DNA from: DUQX01 sp050948825
GTDB taxonomy: Bacteria > Bacillota > Dethiobacteria > DTU022 > UBA8154
Direction: 5' to 3'
Assembly (NCBI GenBank): GCA_050948825.1
Contig: JBMNEO010000003.1
Coordinates: forward strand, 248,001-312,000
DNA length: 64,000 nucleotides
Made by a program: the position numbers and the translations under genes. The notes beneath the pieces were generated by a model. It was not told the origin of the DNA. It was given only the letters and a program-made list of their open reading frames with translations, and did not search any database. The stretch's first letter is position 1; each line of letters starts with the position of its first letter. Below, piece by piece: positions 1 to 8,094 of the stretch.

Positions 1-135
1 TACGTAATCCAGCTTAAACTGCTGGCGGGCAACCTCAGCCGTAACCAGATGCCCCATGTGAATGGGGTCAAACGTTCCGCCCATGATACCAATATTTAAA
101 ATTCCTTTATTTGTTTTTGGCAGTAAAAAACTCAT
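1..135 (-). CDS. nadD: nicotinate-nucleotide adenylyltransferase (N-terminal part)
   Basis: Only the first 45 residues are inside the window; the gene continues past base 1. The translation contains GGTFDPIHMGHL, the nucleotide-binding motif with the HxGH signature of the NadD family, which adenylylates nicotinate mononucleotide in NAD synthesis. The start is the ATG at 133-135, with a purine-rich GGAAGAGTGGAA stretch upstream. It lies 28 bases downstream of obgE on the same strand, an arrangement (obgE then nadD) common in Firmicutes. The family call is firm from the motif, but nothing can be said about the C-terminal part. Confidence 0.92.
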   Translation of the reverse strand, partial: MSFLLPKTNKGILNIGIMGGTFDPIHMGHLVTAEVARQQFKLDYV

Positions 136-163
136 TTCCACTCTTCCTTTTGTCCCGGGATTC

Positions 164-1435
164 TTAAAGATAATAGGTGAATTCCATATCCCCGATTCTT
201 ACCGTATCTCCCTCTTTAATCCCCATCTTTAAGAGTTCTTTCTCTACACCAAGGTTTTTCATTATTTCCTGGAAACGGTTTAACCCTCCGGGGCTGTCAA
301 AGTGGGCTTTGTAAACGACCTTTTCAACATCTTCACCGCTGACGGTATAGACATTTTCTACTACTTCTATGCTGAGACCTCTATAAGCGGTTGGGGGGAG
401 ATAAATAAATTCATCTTCATTATACCCTTCAACCGGATCGTTTGGAAGATTTTTCTGTATTATACTATGCAATTCCTCTAGAAGGGGTTTTACCCCTTCT
501 CCGGTTACTGCAGAGATAGGAAACACCGGCGCATCACTCACCCGGGAACGGAAAAGCTGAAAATTTTTATCTGCAAAAGGCAGGTCCAGTTTATTAGCTG
601 CGATTACGCGCGGCTTTTCAACCAATTCCTGCTCAAAAAGCTGCAGCTCTTGCTTTAAGTTAATATAGTCCTGCAAGGGGTCACGGCCTTCTGCCCCGGA
701 AAGGTCGATAATAAACAATAAAACCCTCGTTCTTTCAATATGCTTTAAAAATTGATGGCCCAAGCCTGCCCCCTGATGGGCGTTTTCAATTATTCCGGGG
801 AGATCGGCTGCAACGAAGGAGCGCTCTTCCCCCAGATAAACAACACCTAATTGCGGTATTAAAGTTGTAAAAGGAAAATCTGCTATTTTGGGAGTAGCAG
901 CGGAAATACGTGAAAGCAGGGTCGACTTCCCTGCGTTGGGGAAACCGACAAGGCCTACATCCGCCAGCAGCTTTAATTCCAAGATCAGTGTGCGCTCTTC
1001 TCCAGGTTCTCCCTTTTCAGCAAAATCCGGAGCCCGGCGGCGGGAAGTGGTAAAACGGGCGTTTCCCCGGCCTCCTATTCCTCCCCTGGCAACGACGGCT
1101 TTCATACCCGGGCGGCCCAGATCAGCGAGCACAGTTCCACCTTCGTCCTTGATAACCGTACCTACAGGCACTTTAACATATAAGGGAGCGCTGTTTTTAC
1201 CGTGCTTTTTTTTGCCCTGGCCGTGGGCGCCGTTGGCGGCCCGCAGGTGAGGACGGTAGCTTAAATCAATGAGGGTGTTTTTTTCATCGGAGGCCAGCAG
1301 AATTACGTCACCGCCATTTCCGCCGTCTCCCCCATCAGGCCCCCCGTGGGGGATATACTTTTCCCTCCTGAAAGCAACGATTCCGTTTCCTCCCCTGCCC
1401 CCTTTTACGAAGACCTTAACCCGATCGATAAACAA
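164..1435 (-). CDS. obgE: GTPase Obg/CgtA
   Basis: 423-residue ribosome-associated GTPase involved in 50S assembly and stress control. The glycine-rich Obg fold occupies residues 1-158 (FVKGGRGGNG, GGDGGNGGD). The G domain follows, with G1 GFPNAGKST at 164-172, the DLPG switch II motif and NKLD. A C-terminal OCT domain ends the protein. The start is TTG (1433-1435) with AAGGTG seven bases upstream; the family normally begins MFIDxVK, as here. It follows rpmA by 41 bases in the usual rplU-prp-rpmA-obgE order, so it is probably cotranscribed. Confidence 0.96.
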   Translation of the reverse strand: MFIDRVKVFVKGGRGGNGIVAFRREKYIPHGGPDGGDGGNGGDVILLASDEKNTLIDLSYRPHLRAANGAHGQGKKKHGKNSAPLYVKVPVGTVIKDEGGTVLADLGRPGMKAVVARGGIGGRGNARFTTSRRRAPDFAEKGEPGEERTLILELKLLADVGLVGFPNAGKSTLLSRISAATPKIADFPFTTLIPQLGVVYLGEERSFVAADLPGIIENAHQGAGLGHQFLKHIERTRVLLFIIDLSGAEGRDPLQDYINLKQELQLFEQELVEKPRVIAANKLDLPFADKNFQLFRSRVSDAPVFPISAVTGEGVKPLLEELHSIIQKNLPNDPVEGYNEDEFIYLPPTAYRGLSIEVVENVYTVSGEDVEKVVYKAHFDSPGGLNRFQEIMKNLGVEKELLKMGIKEGDTVRIGDMEFTYYL

Positions 1436-1476
1436 GCACTATCACCTTACCTAAAAAAAATCCCGGTTAGCCCGGG

Positions 1477-1758
1477 TTATTCTGCTGGATACACATTTAC
1501 TAATTTCTTTGATTTGCCAAGACGCTCGAAAGCAACCGATCCGTCAACCAGGGCAAAAAGGGTATCGTCTTTTCCCCTGCCGACATTATTTCCAGGATGA
1601 ATCCTTGTTCCTCTCTGACGGACGATAATGCTGCCGGCAGTAACCTCCTGGCCACCATACCTTTTAATCCCAAGCCTTTTTGCATTGCTGTCACGCCCGT
1701 TTCTTGAACTGCCGACTCCTTTTTTATGGGCAAACAACTGCAGGTCAATTCTACGCAT
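1477..1758 (-). CDS. rpmA: 50S ribosomal protein L27
   Basis: 93-residue L27 of the large subunit, which reaches toward the peptidyl-transferase centre. The N-terminus MRRIDLQLFAHKKG carries the Firmicutes-type extension. In Staphylococcus aureus this is cut between F and A by the protease Prp, leaving mature AHKKG. The conserved body (GSSRNGRDSNAKRLGIKRYGG, split over the first third) is intact. The Prp gene lies directly upstream in the same operon, which fits the processed form. Confidence 0.97.
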   Translation of the reverse strand: MRRIDLQLFAHKKGVGSSRNGRDSNAKRLGIKRYGGQEVTAGSIIVRQRGTRIHPGNNVGRGKDDTLFALVDGSVAFERLGKSKKLVNVYPAE

Positions 1759-1835
1759 AAGCTCGGCCTGAACCTGGGTCAGGCCTCACACCTCCCTCCT
1801 ATAAAGTTCCACGCATGCCGCACTTCGCACTTAAT

Positions 1836-2192
1836 TCATCTCTTACATCCATGAGAAGATGACGTTTTTTCTTCAACATAAAGAATATGACGGGGATAGG
1901 ATCTGGCAGTTTCTTTTAACCCCAGCAGCATTGTTTCCATAAGCAGGTAGTACTTTTCTTCTTTTCCCTGCTCAATTTCTACCGGGGATGTTATCAGCAG
2001 ATACCCTTCCCTGAGCATTGCCGGGATTTTAAGACCGAGTAAATCCTCGAGTGCAAAAAGCACCGTCTGTGTGAGAATGGAAACAGCAGCGCATACTATA
2101 TCGCTGCCACCCGGAGCATAAAGAGCATGTCCTTTAACCTCCACAGAAAGAGGATGATTATCGCTATCCCTTACAACCTTAACCTTAACCAT
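1836..2192 (-). CDS. prp: ribosomal-processing cysteine protease Prp
   Basis: 118-residue protein of the YsxB/Prp family encoded between rplU and rpmA. The expected catalytic pair is visible: His22 in KGHALYAPGGSDIVC and Cys34 at the end of that segment. The family removes the N-terminal extension of L27, which is an essential step in Firmicutes that carry it. The position between the L21 and L27 genes matches the family. Cleavage of this organism's L27 is inferred from the matching LQLFAHKK site next door. Confidence 0.93.
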   Translation of the reverse strand: MVKVKVVRDSDNHPLSVEVKGHALYAPGGSDIVCAAVSILTQTVLFALEDLLGLKIPAMLREGYLLITSPVEIEQGKEEKYYLLMETMLLGLKETARSYPRHILYVEEKTSSSHGCKR

Positions 2193-2212
2193 TTCCCTCT
2201 ACCCGCAATTAC

Positions 2213-2521
2213 TCATGAAATTTTTTCTATTACCACCCGGGTAAAAGGCTGGCGGTGGCCCTGTTTCCGCCTGTAGTTTTTCTTGGGCTTAAACTTAAAA
2301 ACAATAATTTTTTTTCCTTTACCATGGGCCAGCACTTTGGCTGATACTTTTCTGCCCGTTAAATAAGGTGACCCCACCTCTGTGCGATCTTCGTCGTTAA
2401 TTAACAACACCTTATCAAAAACAACCTCTTCACCAACACCGGTATCCAGCTTTTCCACGTTGCAGATCGTTCCTTCGGATACCCTGTACTGCTTTCCACC
2501 AGTCTCAATTATAGCGTACAT
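2213..2521 (-). CDS. rplU: 50S ribosomal protein L21
   Basis: 102-residue L21 with the family opening MYAIIETGGKQYRV and the basic C-terminal region KFKPKKNYRRKQGHRQPFT. It is first gene of the rplU-prp-rpmA-obgE-nadD string. A strong promoter and a leader of about 105 bases lie upstream. Length and motifs are normal. Confidence 0.97.
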   Translation of the reverse strand: MYAIIETGGKQYRVSEGTICNVEKLDTGVGEEVVFDKVLLINDEDRTEVGSPYLTGRKVSAKVLAHGKGKKIIVFKFKPKKNYRRKQGHRQPFTRVVIEKIS

Positions 2522-2630
2522 CGAATACCTCTCTTTTTCTAATCTCGCCGTTCAAGGTAATTTTACTTCCGGCAAAATAAATAGCCATGGATAAAATTTT
2601 AGTGACCTTAACCGGGCGGTAACGCTTTGT
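2522..2630 (-). ncRNA. rplU 5' leader (possible L21 autoregulatory leader)
   Basis: The stretch between the promoter and the rplU start would be transcribed as a leader of about 105 nt. Firmicutes commonly carry a structured L21 leader here that controls rplU-rpmA. I see the position and length but did not derive a matching secondary structure, so the assignment is positional. Confidence 0.4.
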
Positions 2631-2631
2631 A

Positions 2632-2660
2632 ATTTTAACACAGAAGCACTTTATTGTCAA
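2632..2660 (-). promoter_or_regulatory. sigma-A promoter of the rplU operon
   Basis: On the minus strand TTGACA (2655-2660) is followed after 17 bases by TAAAAT (2632-2637). The -35 is a consensus hexamer, the -10 has one mismatch and the spacing is optimal. It lies about 110 bases upstream of rplU. Confidence 0.85.
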
Positions 2661-2738
2661 CAATTTAGGTGCGCTTAAACCCGCTGTAGCCGAACCAAAG
2701 GAGATTCTAAGTAAAAGCCTCGGGTTATTAATTCCTTT

Positions 2739-5249
2739 TCAGGGATGAGGTTGCTTCTGCAATGTTTTAACTTTCTCGGCAAAAAGATCAGTTAGGGACT
2801 CCGCAATTTCTTCTGTAAAACCCTCGCCGTATATTCGATAGGAAGGTCTCTCCGGATCGGGGAGCACAAGCGCCCAGCCATCCGGATAATAGAATTTCAA
2901 ACCGTCGATCATCTCTACCCTCTCGGCACTGCCGGGCCCTTCTTGTATCAACCGGCGCATTACCCTTCCCTTTTGGCCCCAGGGGCACGGTATTTCTTTT
3001 TGACGCAGATTTATCCCCGGTATTTCTTTGATAAAGGTAGAAAGGCTTTTACCTCCACGGGCAAGGCTTTCAAGTAATTTAAGCAGGGCTGTTACGGCAT
3101 CTATTTGCATAAAATTCGCCGGTATGTAACTACCGTTGTTTTCCATGGAACAGATGCTATTGCACATTTCCCTGATTTTCTCCTGAAAATGCCGGGGAAA
3201 AGTTTTACTTCGCAAAACCCTCCCCTTATTTTTTCGGGCCAGCTCCTCATGTATCCAGGATGCGGAAATGGGTTGAACAAGCATTGGCTTTTCCTTTGAT
3301 TGTAAAATCAGCAGAGAGAGCAAAGCCCGGTAAACCTCTCCGGATATTTCACGGCCTTCTTCATCAAAAAGGACCATACTCTCTCCTTCGGGGGTGATCC
3401 AAAAACCCAGGTCAATCTCATCTCTTATAATACTCCGCGAGATGTCGTTCTTATTTACTGCAAAATCATCCTCTTTCCAGCAAGCAAGTTTTGTTCTGCC
3501 TGGAGGATACATTGTTACCAGATTACAGTTCAACTCCTGCAACACCGGTATCAAGATTTTTTGTAAATGAGGAGGGGGGAAAGCCATCAGAATTGATAAA
3601 TTTGCTTCTTTTATCAACTCTGTTGATAAGCCGTTAAAAACCATGCGCCTGTAGATCTCGTTAAAATCTTCAATTGTTTTATTAACGCCCAGTTTATCCT
3701 TTCTTGCCCTGGGAAAATCATCCCTTAAAAAGATCTGTTCAAGTTTCCGCTCTTTCCCATGAAGAAGGTTCAAACCTTCACGGTCAAAAAAACGGATGGC
3801 GCTGTATCCGTAATTAGACGAACAGGAATGAACGAATATACCTCCCTCGGCGCCCAGGCCGGGGATGCCCACGCGCACTGCAGGGGCAATGGTTTCTCCA
3901 ATATCCAGCACCTCGGCTCCGCCGGCCAGCAGCCCAACGGTGAGGGATTTTTTTAATAACTGCGATGGCTCCCACGCATCCCCTCCGATAACCACCGGCA
4001 CCTCTCCTCCGAGTATGAAAGCAAAAGCGGAGCCCATCCTAAGGGCGTTTTCAAGCGTAAGATCCCCATTTATCTCTCCCCGGACCCCATCGGCACCAAA
4101 AAGCGAACGCCTGAACCGGTTACCCCAGATAAGGTTGCTATTAACCAGGGCACCGCTTTCTACTCTTTTACAAGGCCATACTCTTACACCGGGCTTGAGC
4201 GTTGCTTTGCTTTCTATAATACTGCTTTCGCCGATCACAACTCCCTCGTAAACGGACGCCGCGGATTCTAAGCGTACATCTCCGGCCAAAATACCTCCCC
4301 TTATATTCACATTTTTATCCAGGGAAACCTTTGACCAGGTTATCCCCCTTTTTATGGAAACCTTCTCTGAAAGGTGGTTATAAGCGCCCAGGGCAGCATA
4401 CTCACCCACAACTGTTTTAGGACCAATATATGTTCCTTGACCAATGTAGTAAGGAGGTATTAGCCGGGTATCCGCATTTATGTAAACTTCATCGGCAATC
4501 CAGATACCCGGTTCTTCTTCCACCGCGGGAAGCTTAATATTAATTTTCTTGTCGAGGATATCATAATGTGCATAGCGGTATTGCTCCAAATTACCAATAT
4601 CGCACCAGTACCCCGGCAGCACACAGCCAAAAAGGGGATAGCCTTTTTCCATAAGTAAAGGGAAAAGATCCTTGCTGAAATCAAATTTTTTACCTGCAGG
4701 GATAAAATCAAGCACCTCAGGTTCAAGAATATATATGCCTGTATTAACAGTATCGCTGAAAACCTCGCCCCACGTAGGCTTTTCTAAAAAGCGCGTAATC
4801 CTTCCCTCATCATCAACCATAACCACACCGTATTCGAGAGGGTTTTCCTGCGGAGTAAGAACAATGGTAACCAGTGTCCCTTTGCGGCGATGAAATTCTA
4901 TAGCTTCTGTTAAATTAATATCGGTAAGGCAATCGCCGCTGATCACCAAAAAAGTTTCATCTAAAAAAGAAGAAGCATTTTTTACACTGCCGGCTGTTCC
5001 CAGAGGTTCCTCTTCCAAAAAATAGATAAAATTTGCCCCCTGGTCCGATCTTTCTCCAAAGTGATCCTTTATCTTTTCCGGAAGATACTGGAGGGTTACC
5101 GCCAGATCCCTTAGTTCGTGTGAAACCAGCAGGTCGGTTATATATTCCATCATTGGACGGTCACAAATCGGAACCATTGGTTTGGGACGGTCACAGGTTA
5201 AAGGCCTCAGCCTTGCGCCTTCCCCGCCCGCCATAATTACCGCTTTCAA
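2739..5249 (-). CDS. mannose-1-phosphate guanylyltransferase-like protein with degenerate phosphomannomutase domain
   Basis: 836-residue fusion. Residues 1-235 form a sugar-nucleotidyltransferase (MKAVIMAGGEGARLRPLT pyrophosphorylase signature; GDCLTD metal site). Residues of about 240-375 look like a left-handed beta-helix of hexapeptide repeats (IGQGTYIGPKTVVGE). From about 382 a phosphohexomutase-like domain begins (FGADGVRGEING). In that domain the usual TASHNP active site reads HSCSSN (474-479) and the Mg-binding DxDxDR reads TPEGES (619-624), so mutase activity is unlikely. I chose the TTG at 5247-5249: AAAAGGGG lies eight bases upstream and the product then starts MKAVIMAGG like its relatives. 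A longer frame reaches 5288 but lacks a Shine-Dalgarno. Role: probably NDP-sugar formation or regulation for cell-surface glycans; the substrate is not settled. Confidence 0.85.
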   Translation of the reverse strand: MKAVIMAGGEGARLRPLTCDRPKPMVPICDRPMMEYITDLLVSHELRDLAVTLQYLPEKIKDHFGERSDQGANFIYFLEEEPLGTAGSVKNASSFLDETFLVISGDCLTDINLTEAIEFHRRKGTLVTIVLTPQENPLEYGVVMVDDEGRITRFLEKPTWGEVFSDTVNTGIYILEPEVLDFIPAGKKFDFSKDLFPLLMEKGYPLFGCVLPGYWCDIGNLEQYRYAHYDILDKKINIKLPAVEEEPGIWIADEVYINADTRLIPPYYIGQGTYIGPKTVVGEYAALGAYNHLSEKVSIKRGITWSKVSLDKNVNIRGGILAGDVRLESAASVYEGVVIGESSIIESKATLKPGVRVWPCKRVESGALVNSNLIWGNRFRRSLFGADGVRGEINGDLTLENALRMGSAFAFILGGEVPVVIGGDAWEPSQLLKKSLTVGLLAGGAEVLDIGETIAPAVRVGIPGLGAEGGIFVHSCSSNYGYSAIRFFDREGLNLLHGKERKLEQIFLRDDFPRARKDKLGVNKTIEDFNEIYRRMVFNGLSTELIKEANLSILMAFPPPHLQKILIPVLQELNCNLVTMYPPGRTKLACWKEDDFAVNKNDISRSIIRDEIDLGFWITPEGESMVLFDEEGREISGEVYRALLSLLILQSKEKPMLVQPISASWIHEELARKNKGRVLRSKTFPRHFQEKIREMCNSICSMENNGSYIPANFMQIDAVTALLKLLESLARGGKSLSTFIKEIPGINLRQKEIPCPWGQKGRVMRRLIQEGPGSAERVEMIDGLKFYYPDGWALVLPDPERPSYRIYGEGFTEEIAESLTDLFAEKVKTLQKQPHP

Positions 5250-5399
5250 ATAATTCATCCCCTTTTGCTGATAAAATATTGCGATCAAGGTGTTGTTAAT
5301 TATTATCTCCCAATTAGAGAGATTAATTAATTGAATAATATTCTAGTGTTATGGAAAGATAATAATGATTCTCCAAATCTCATAAAGGGGGTTGAATAG

Positions 5400-5582
5400 A
5401 TGCCGCTGAACAAACTAGAACTGCAAAATTTAAGACATCTGATCGGTTCACACGATACTGCTTCAATGAAACTTGAGGATTATGCCCAGCAGTGTGTTGA
5501 CCCGCAAATTAAACAGATGTTCCAACAGTCCGCTCAATCAGCCAAAGCTACGAAACAAAAACTGATGTCATTTTTACAATAA
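5400..5582 (+). CDS. small CotF-like protein, first of a pair
   Basis: 60-residue helical protein rich in Gln, Lys and Ser. It has a good ribosome site (GGGGG, eight bases before ATG). It lies 13 bases before a second, more clearly CotF-like gene and shares its all-helical, Gln-rich composition. Coat F-domain proteins are commonly encoded as small/large pairs in spore formers. The sequence itself gives no catalytic motif. I infer a spore-coat or spore-associated role from the partner gene, and no convincing sporulation promoter was found upstream. Confidence 0.65.
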   Translation: MPLNKLELQNLRHLIGSHDTASMKLEDYAQQCVDPQIKQMFQQSAQSAKATKQKLMSFLQ

Positions 5583-5595
5583 GGAGGTATTAAAA

Positions 5596-5841
5596 ATGCA
5601 AGAAAAAATTATGGTAAATGATGTCCTGTCAATGATCAACAGCAGCTTGACGGGTTATGCAAATGTAATTGCCCAGTGTGCAGATCAAAATTTAAGACAG
5701 ACAATAACTCAGATCAGAAATGCCGATGAACAGTTTCAGTATCAACTGTACAAAATTGCCGAGCAAAAGGGGTTTTACAAGCCTGCAGAGCAGGCAAGCT
5801 CTCAGGAGATTCAGCAGGTTCAGTCGCTTTTTAGGCAATAA
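5596..5841 (+). CDS. CotF-family spore coat protein
   Basis: 81-residue protein with the layout of the coat F domain: a helical body (NDVLSMINSSLTGYANVIAQ), a second helix with paired Gln residues (QFQYQLYKIAEQKGFY) and a KPAE ending segment typical of these proteins. The start has GGAGG eight bases upstream. It is cotranscribed with the preceding small gene and followed by a strong terminator. The function, a spore coat component, is inferred from the family. Confidence 0.75.
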   Translation: MQEKIMVNDVLSMINSSLTGYANVIAQCADQNLRQTITQIRNADEQFQYQLYKIAEQKGFYKPAEQASSQEIQQVQSLFRQ

Positions 5842-5866
5842 GCTGTTAAATAAAACTTAAATAATA

Positions 5867-5896
5867 AACCTTCCCTGTTTTTGAGGGAAGGTTTTT
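5867..5896 (+). terminator. intrinsic terminator after the coat-like pair
   Basis: Perfect 10-bp stem AACCTTCCCT / AGGGAAGGTT (5867-5876, 5884-5893) with a 7-base loop, followed by T residues. It can also serve the minus-strand tRNA/sigH transcript because the reverse side is T-rich as well. Confidence 0.88.
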
Positions 5897-5920
5897 ATAT
5901 TTATAATCCGATAATCTAAA

Positions 5921-5994
5921 TGGAGCGGGTGATGGGAATCGAACCCACGTAACTGGCTTGGGAAGCCAGCGCTCTACCATTGAGCTACACCCGC
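5921..5994 (-). tRNA. tRNA-Gly (anticodon CCC)
   Basis: Cloverleaf on the minus strand. The acceptor GCGGGTG pairs with CACCCGC, the D-arm is TAGCTCAATGGTAGAGC, and the anticodon arm is CTGGC-TTCCCAA-GCCAG with anticodon CCC. The T-arm contains GGTTCGATTCC, the discriminator is T and CCA is encoded (5921-5923). Its 5' ten bases overlap the end of sigH. Confidence 0.95.
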
Positions 5995-6683
5995 CTGATT
6001 TCCAAATAACGCTCCAGTTTACGTTTTACTCTTTGTAAAGCGTTATCTATTGATTTAACGTGTCTCGCCAGCTCTAAGGCGATTTCCTGATAAGATTTTC
6101 CTTCCAGGTAGAGCATGAGAACACGCCATTCCAGGTCGCTTAATATCTCCCCTATTTTAAATTCTATATCGTTATATTCTTCACGGTTGATCATTAACTC
6201 CTCAGGATCCGTCACTTTTGTCCCGGATAGAATATCCAGTAGAGTACGATCTGAATCTTCATCATAAATAGGTTTATTTAAAGAAACATAAGAATTTAAG
6301 GGGATATGTTTCTGGCGGGTTGCTGTTTTTATGGCGGTTATAATCTGACGGGTTATACAGAGTTCTGCAAAAGCACGAAAAGAAGAAAGCTTGTCACCTT
6401 TGAAATCCCTGATAGCTTTATATAAACCAATCATTCCTTCTTGAATAATATCCTCGCGATCTGCGCCAATCAGGAAATAAGACCGGGCTTTGGCTTTTAC
6501 AAAGTTTCTGTATTTTTTGATCAGGTATTCCAGGGCGATGTCATTGCCATTTTTGGCTTCAGCTGCAACTTCTTCGTCAGTCTTATCTTCATATTTTTCA
6601 ACCTTTAAGAGATCTAATTCCATACATGGGCCATCATCCTCCCTCAAACCCTGCGCCGTCAGAACCACAAACATCGCCTCCAT
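5985..6683 (-). CDS. sigH: RNA polymerase sporulation sigma factor SigH
   Basis: Sigma-70 family factor that starts the sporulation and post-exponential programme. Strong SigH signatures are present: KYRNFVKAKARSYFLIGADREDIIQEG (region 2), FAELCITRQIITAIKTATRQK, and the region-4 helix-turn-helix ending VKSIDNALQRVKRKLERYLE. The N-terminus is uncertain: ATG at 6683 gives 232 residues, while ATG at 6623 gives 212 and fits the family length better; neither has ideal ribosome-site spacing. The stop codon (5985-5987) lies inside the tRNA-Gly gene. Order rlmB-rae1-sigH is as in Bacillus subtilis. Confidence 0.95.
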   Translation of the reverse strand: MEAMFVVLTAQGLREDDGPCMELDLLKVEKYEDKTDEEVAAEAKNGNDIALEYLIKKYRNFVKAKARSYFLIGADREDIIQEGMIGLYKAIRDFKGDKLSSFRAFAELCITRQIITAIKTATRQKHIPLNSYVSLNKPIYDEDSDRTLLDILSGTKVTDPEELMINREEYNDIEFKIGEILSDLEWRVLMLYLEGKSYQEIALELARHVKSIDNALQRVKRKLERYLEIRRV

Positions 6684-6799
6684 AGTCTTATTAGGACATT
6701 CTCACTCATGTATTATATCCCATGGCTGCAAAAGCGTCAAGACCAGATTAGAAATATACGACAACCAACTTTTACAACTACTGGCTTGTTTACATACAC

Positions 6800-7306
6800 C
6801 TACAAACGCCGCCATTTTTCCAGAATGGTTTTTACACTTTCTGAAAGCCTTTCATCGAGGCAGTTTTTCGGGGGAGAGCAAAGGTATCCCTTCTTCAAGG
6901 CAGCCCGGCACTCAACCAGGCGTTCCTTTAGCTCCCTGGCTGTAACCCTGCGCGCTCCCTTCCAGAGGACAATATGCTGCTCGAGGTTATCGGAGGAAGC
7001 CACCTCCACCTCTTCACCGGTTTCTATTAATTTTACCACCAGCCGTTCTATGTAAACGTCGGCGGTCTTGCCTTCCCCGGTATATACTACTTCAACACCC
7101 TTTCCGGTATCAAATGATGAAGCAGCTTTTCCTTTTATCCGATAAGCATCGTAAACAATGATAATTTTTTGCCAGATAAGCGGCACAAATTCTTCAAGCA
7201 TTTCAGCCAGTTCTATTCTGGCAATATCCATGTTTTCCAAACGCAGGTCGCTAAACTCCGACCAGCAGTTAATAATATTATATCCGTCAACAAGCAATAA
7301 GGACAT
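6800..7306 (-). CDS. rae1: ribosome-associated endoribonuclease of the Rae1/YacP (NYN) family
   Basis: 168 residues with the NYN/PIN-like fold signature LLLVDGYNIINCW at the N-terminus, acidic residues DAYRIKG and YTGEGKTADVYIE further on, and ASSDNLEQH. In B. subtilis Rae1 enters the ribosomal A site and cuts specific mRNAs. It lies between rlmB (14 bases upstream) and sigH, exactly as in B. subtilis. The role in this organism follows from family and synteny. Confidence 0.88.
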   Translation of the reverse strand: MSLLLVDGYNIINCWSEFSDLRLENMDIARIELAEMLEEFVPLIWQKIIIVYDAYRIKGKAASSFDTGKGVEVVYTGEGKTADVYIERLVVKLIETGEEVEVASSDNLEQHIVLWKGARRVTARELKERLVECRAALKKGYLCSPPKNCLDERLSESVKTILEKWRRL

Positions 7307-7320
7307 AGCGGCTCTCCGGT

Positions 7321-8094
7321 TTAATAACTCATACTCAAACCCCTCTGGCGAAAAACTTCATAGCAAATAATACCCCCGGCTACGGCAACATTCAATGAGG
7401 AAATTGCCTCCCGCATCGGTATATGCAAAAGAAAGTCGCATTTTTCCCGGATCAGCCTGGAAAGGCCCCCACCTTCGTTTCCGAGCACCAGCACCAGCGG
7501 AAGGGTAAAATCAGCCTCATAAAAAGATTGCTTTCCGCTCATATCCGCGCCCATAAACCAGAGTCCTTGCTTCTTTAATAGATCTGTTTCTCTGGCCAGA
7601 TTCACCGTCCTGGCAACCGGGACATGTGCCAGAGCGCCTGCAGAGCTTTTGAAAACAGCGGGGGTAACCCCACAGGCCCTGTCCTTGGGGAGAATTAATC
7701 CGTGGACCCCGGCTGCAGCGGCGGTACGTATAAGCGATCCCAAATTATGAGGATCCTGAAGATGATCGAGCATTAAAAGAAAAGGATATTTTACCTCCCG
7801 GCGAACACTTTCCAGCAACTCTTCAACTGAAAGGTATGCGTAGGGAGCCATATAGGCCACAATACCCTGGTGGTTCTGCCCCGCAGCCTCATCTTCCAGC
7901 CGTGCCCGCTTTATTTTTTGCACCGGGATCCCTTTCTCTTCTGCTTTCTTTTTAATCTCATCAATAATTGTACCCCTGGCACCTTCATAAAGATTAATCC
8001 ATTCCAGAGGCAATTGGCTTTGCAGGGCTTCCAGAACAGGCTGGCGGCCCCAGATAAGATCGTATTTTTTTTCACTTTGTGCTCTTTTTCTCAT
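7321..8094 (-). CDS. rlmB: 23S rRNA 2'-O-ribose methyltransferase RlmB (TrmH family)
   Basis: 257-residue SpoU/TrmH-fold enzyme that methylates a guanosine ribose in 23S rRNA. An N-terminal substrate-binding domain (WGRQPVLEAL) precedes the SPOUT domain with motif 1 LDHLQDPHNLGSLIRTA, motif 2 LVLGNEGGGLSRLIRE and motif 3 IPMREAISSLNVAVAGGI. The start overlaps the 3' end of cysS by 23 bases. In B. subtilis the mini-RNase III gene mrnC separates cysS and rlmB; it is absent here. Confidence 0.93.
   Translation of the reverse strand: MRKRAQSEKKYDLIWGRQPVLEALQSQLPLEWINLYEGARGTIIDEIKKKAEEKGIPVQKIKRARLEDEAAGQNHQGIVAYMAPYAYLSVEELLESVRREVKYPFLLMLDHLQDPHNLGSLIRTAAAAGVHGLILPKDRACGVTPAVFKSSAGALAHVPVARTVNLARETDLLKKQGLWFMGADMSGKQSFYEADFTLPLVLVLGNEGGGLSRLIREKCDFLLHIPMREAISSLNVAVAGGIICYEVFRQRGLSMSY

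Noticed and set aside
5289..5399. Possible sporulation sigma promoter before the coat-like pair
   Set aside because: GAATA and AT-rich -10-like elements occur, but none match sigma-E, K, F or G consensus at proper spacing.
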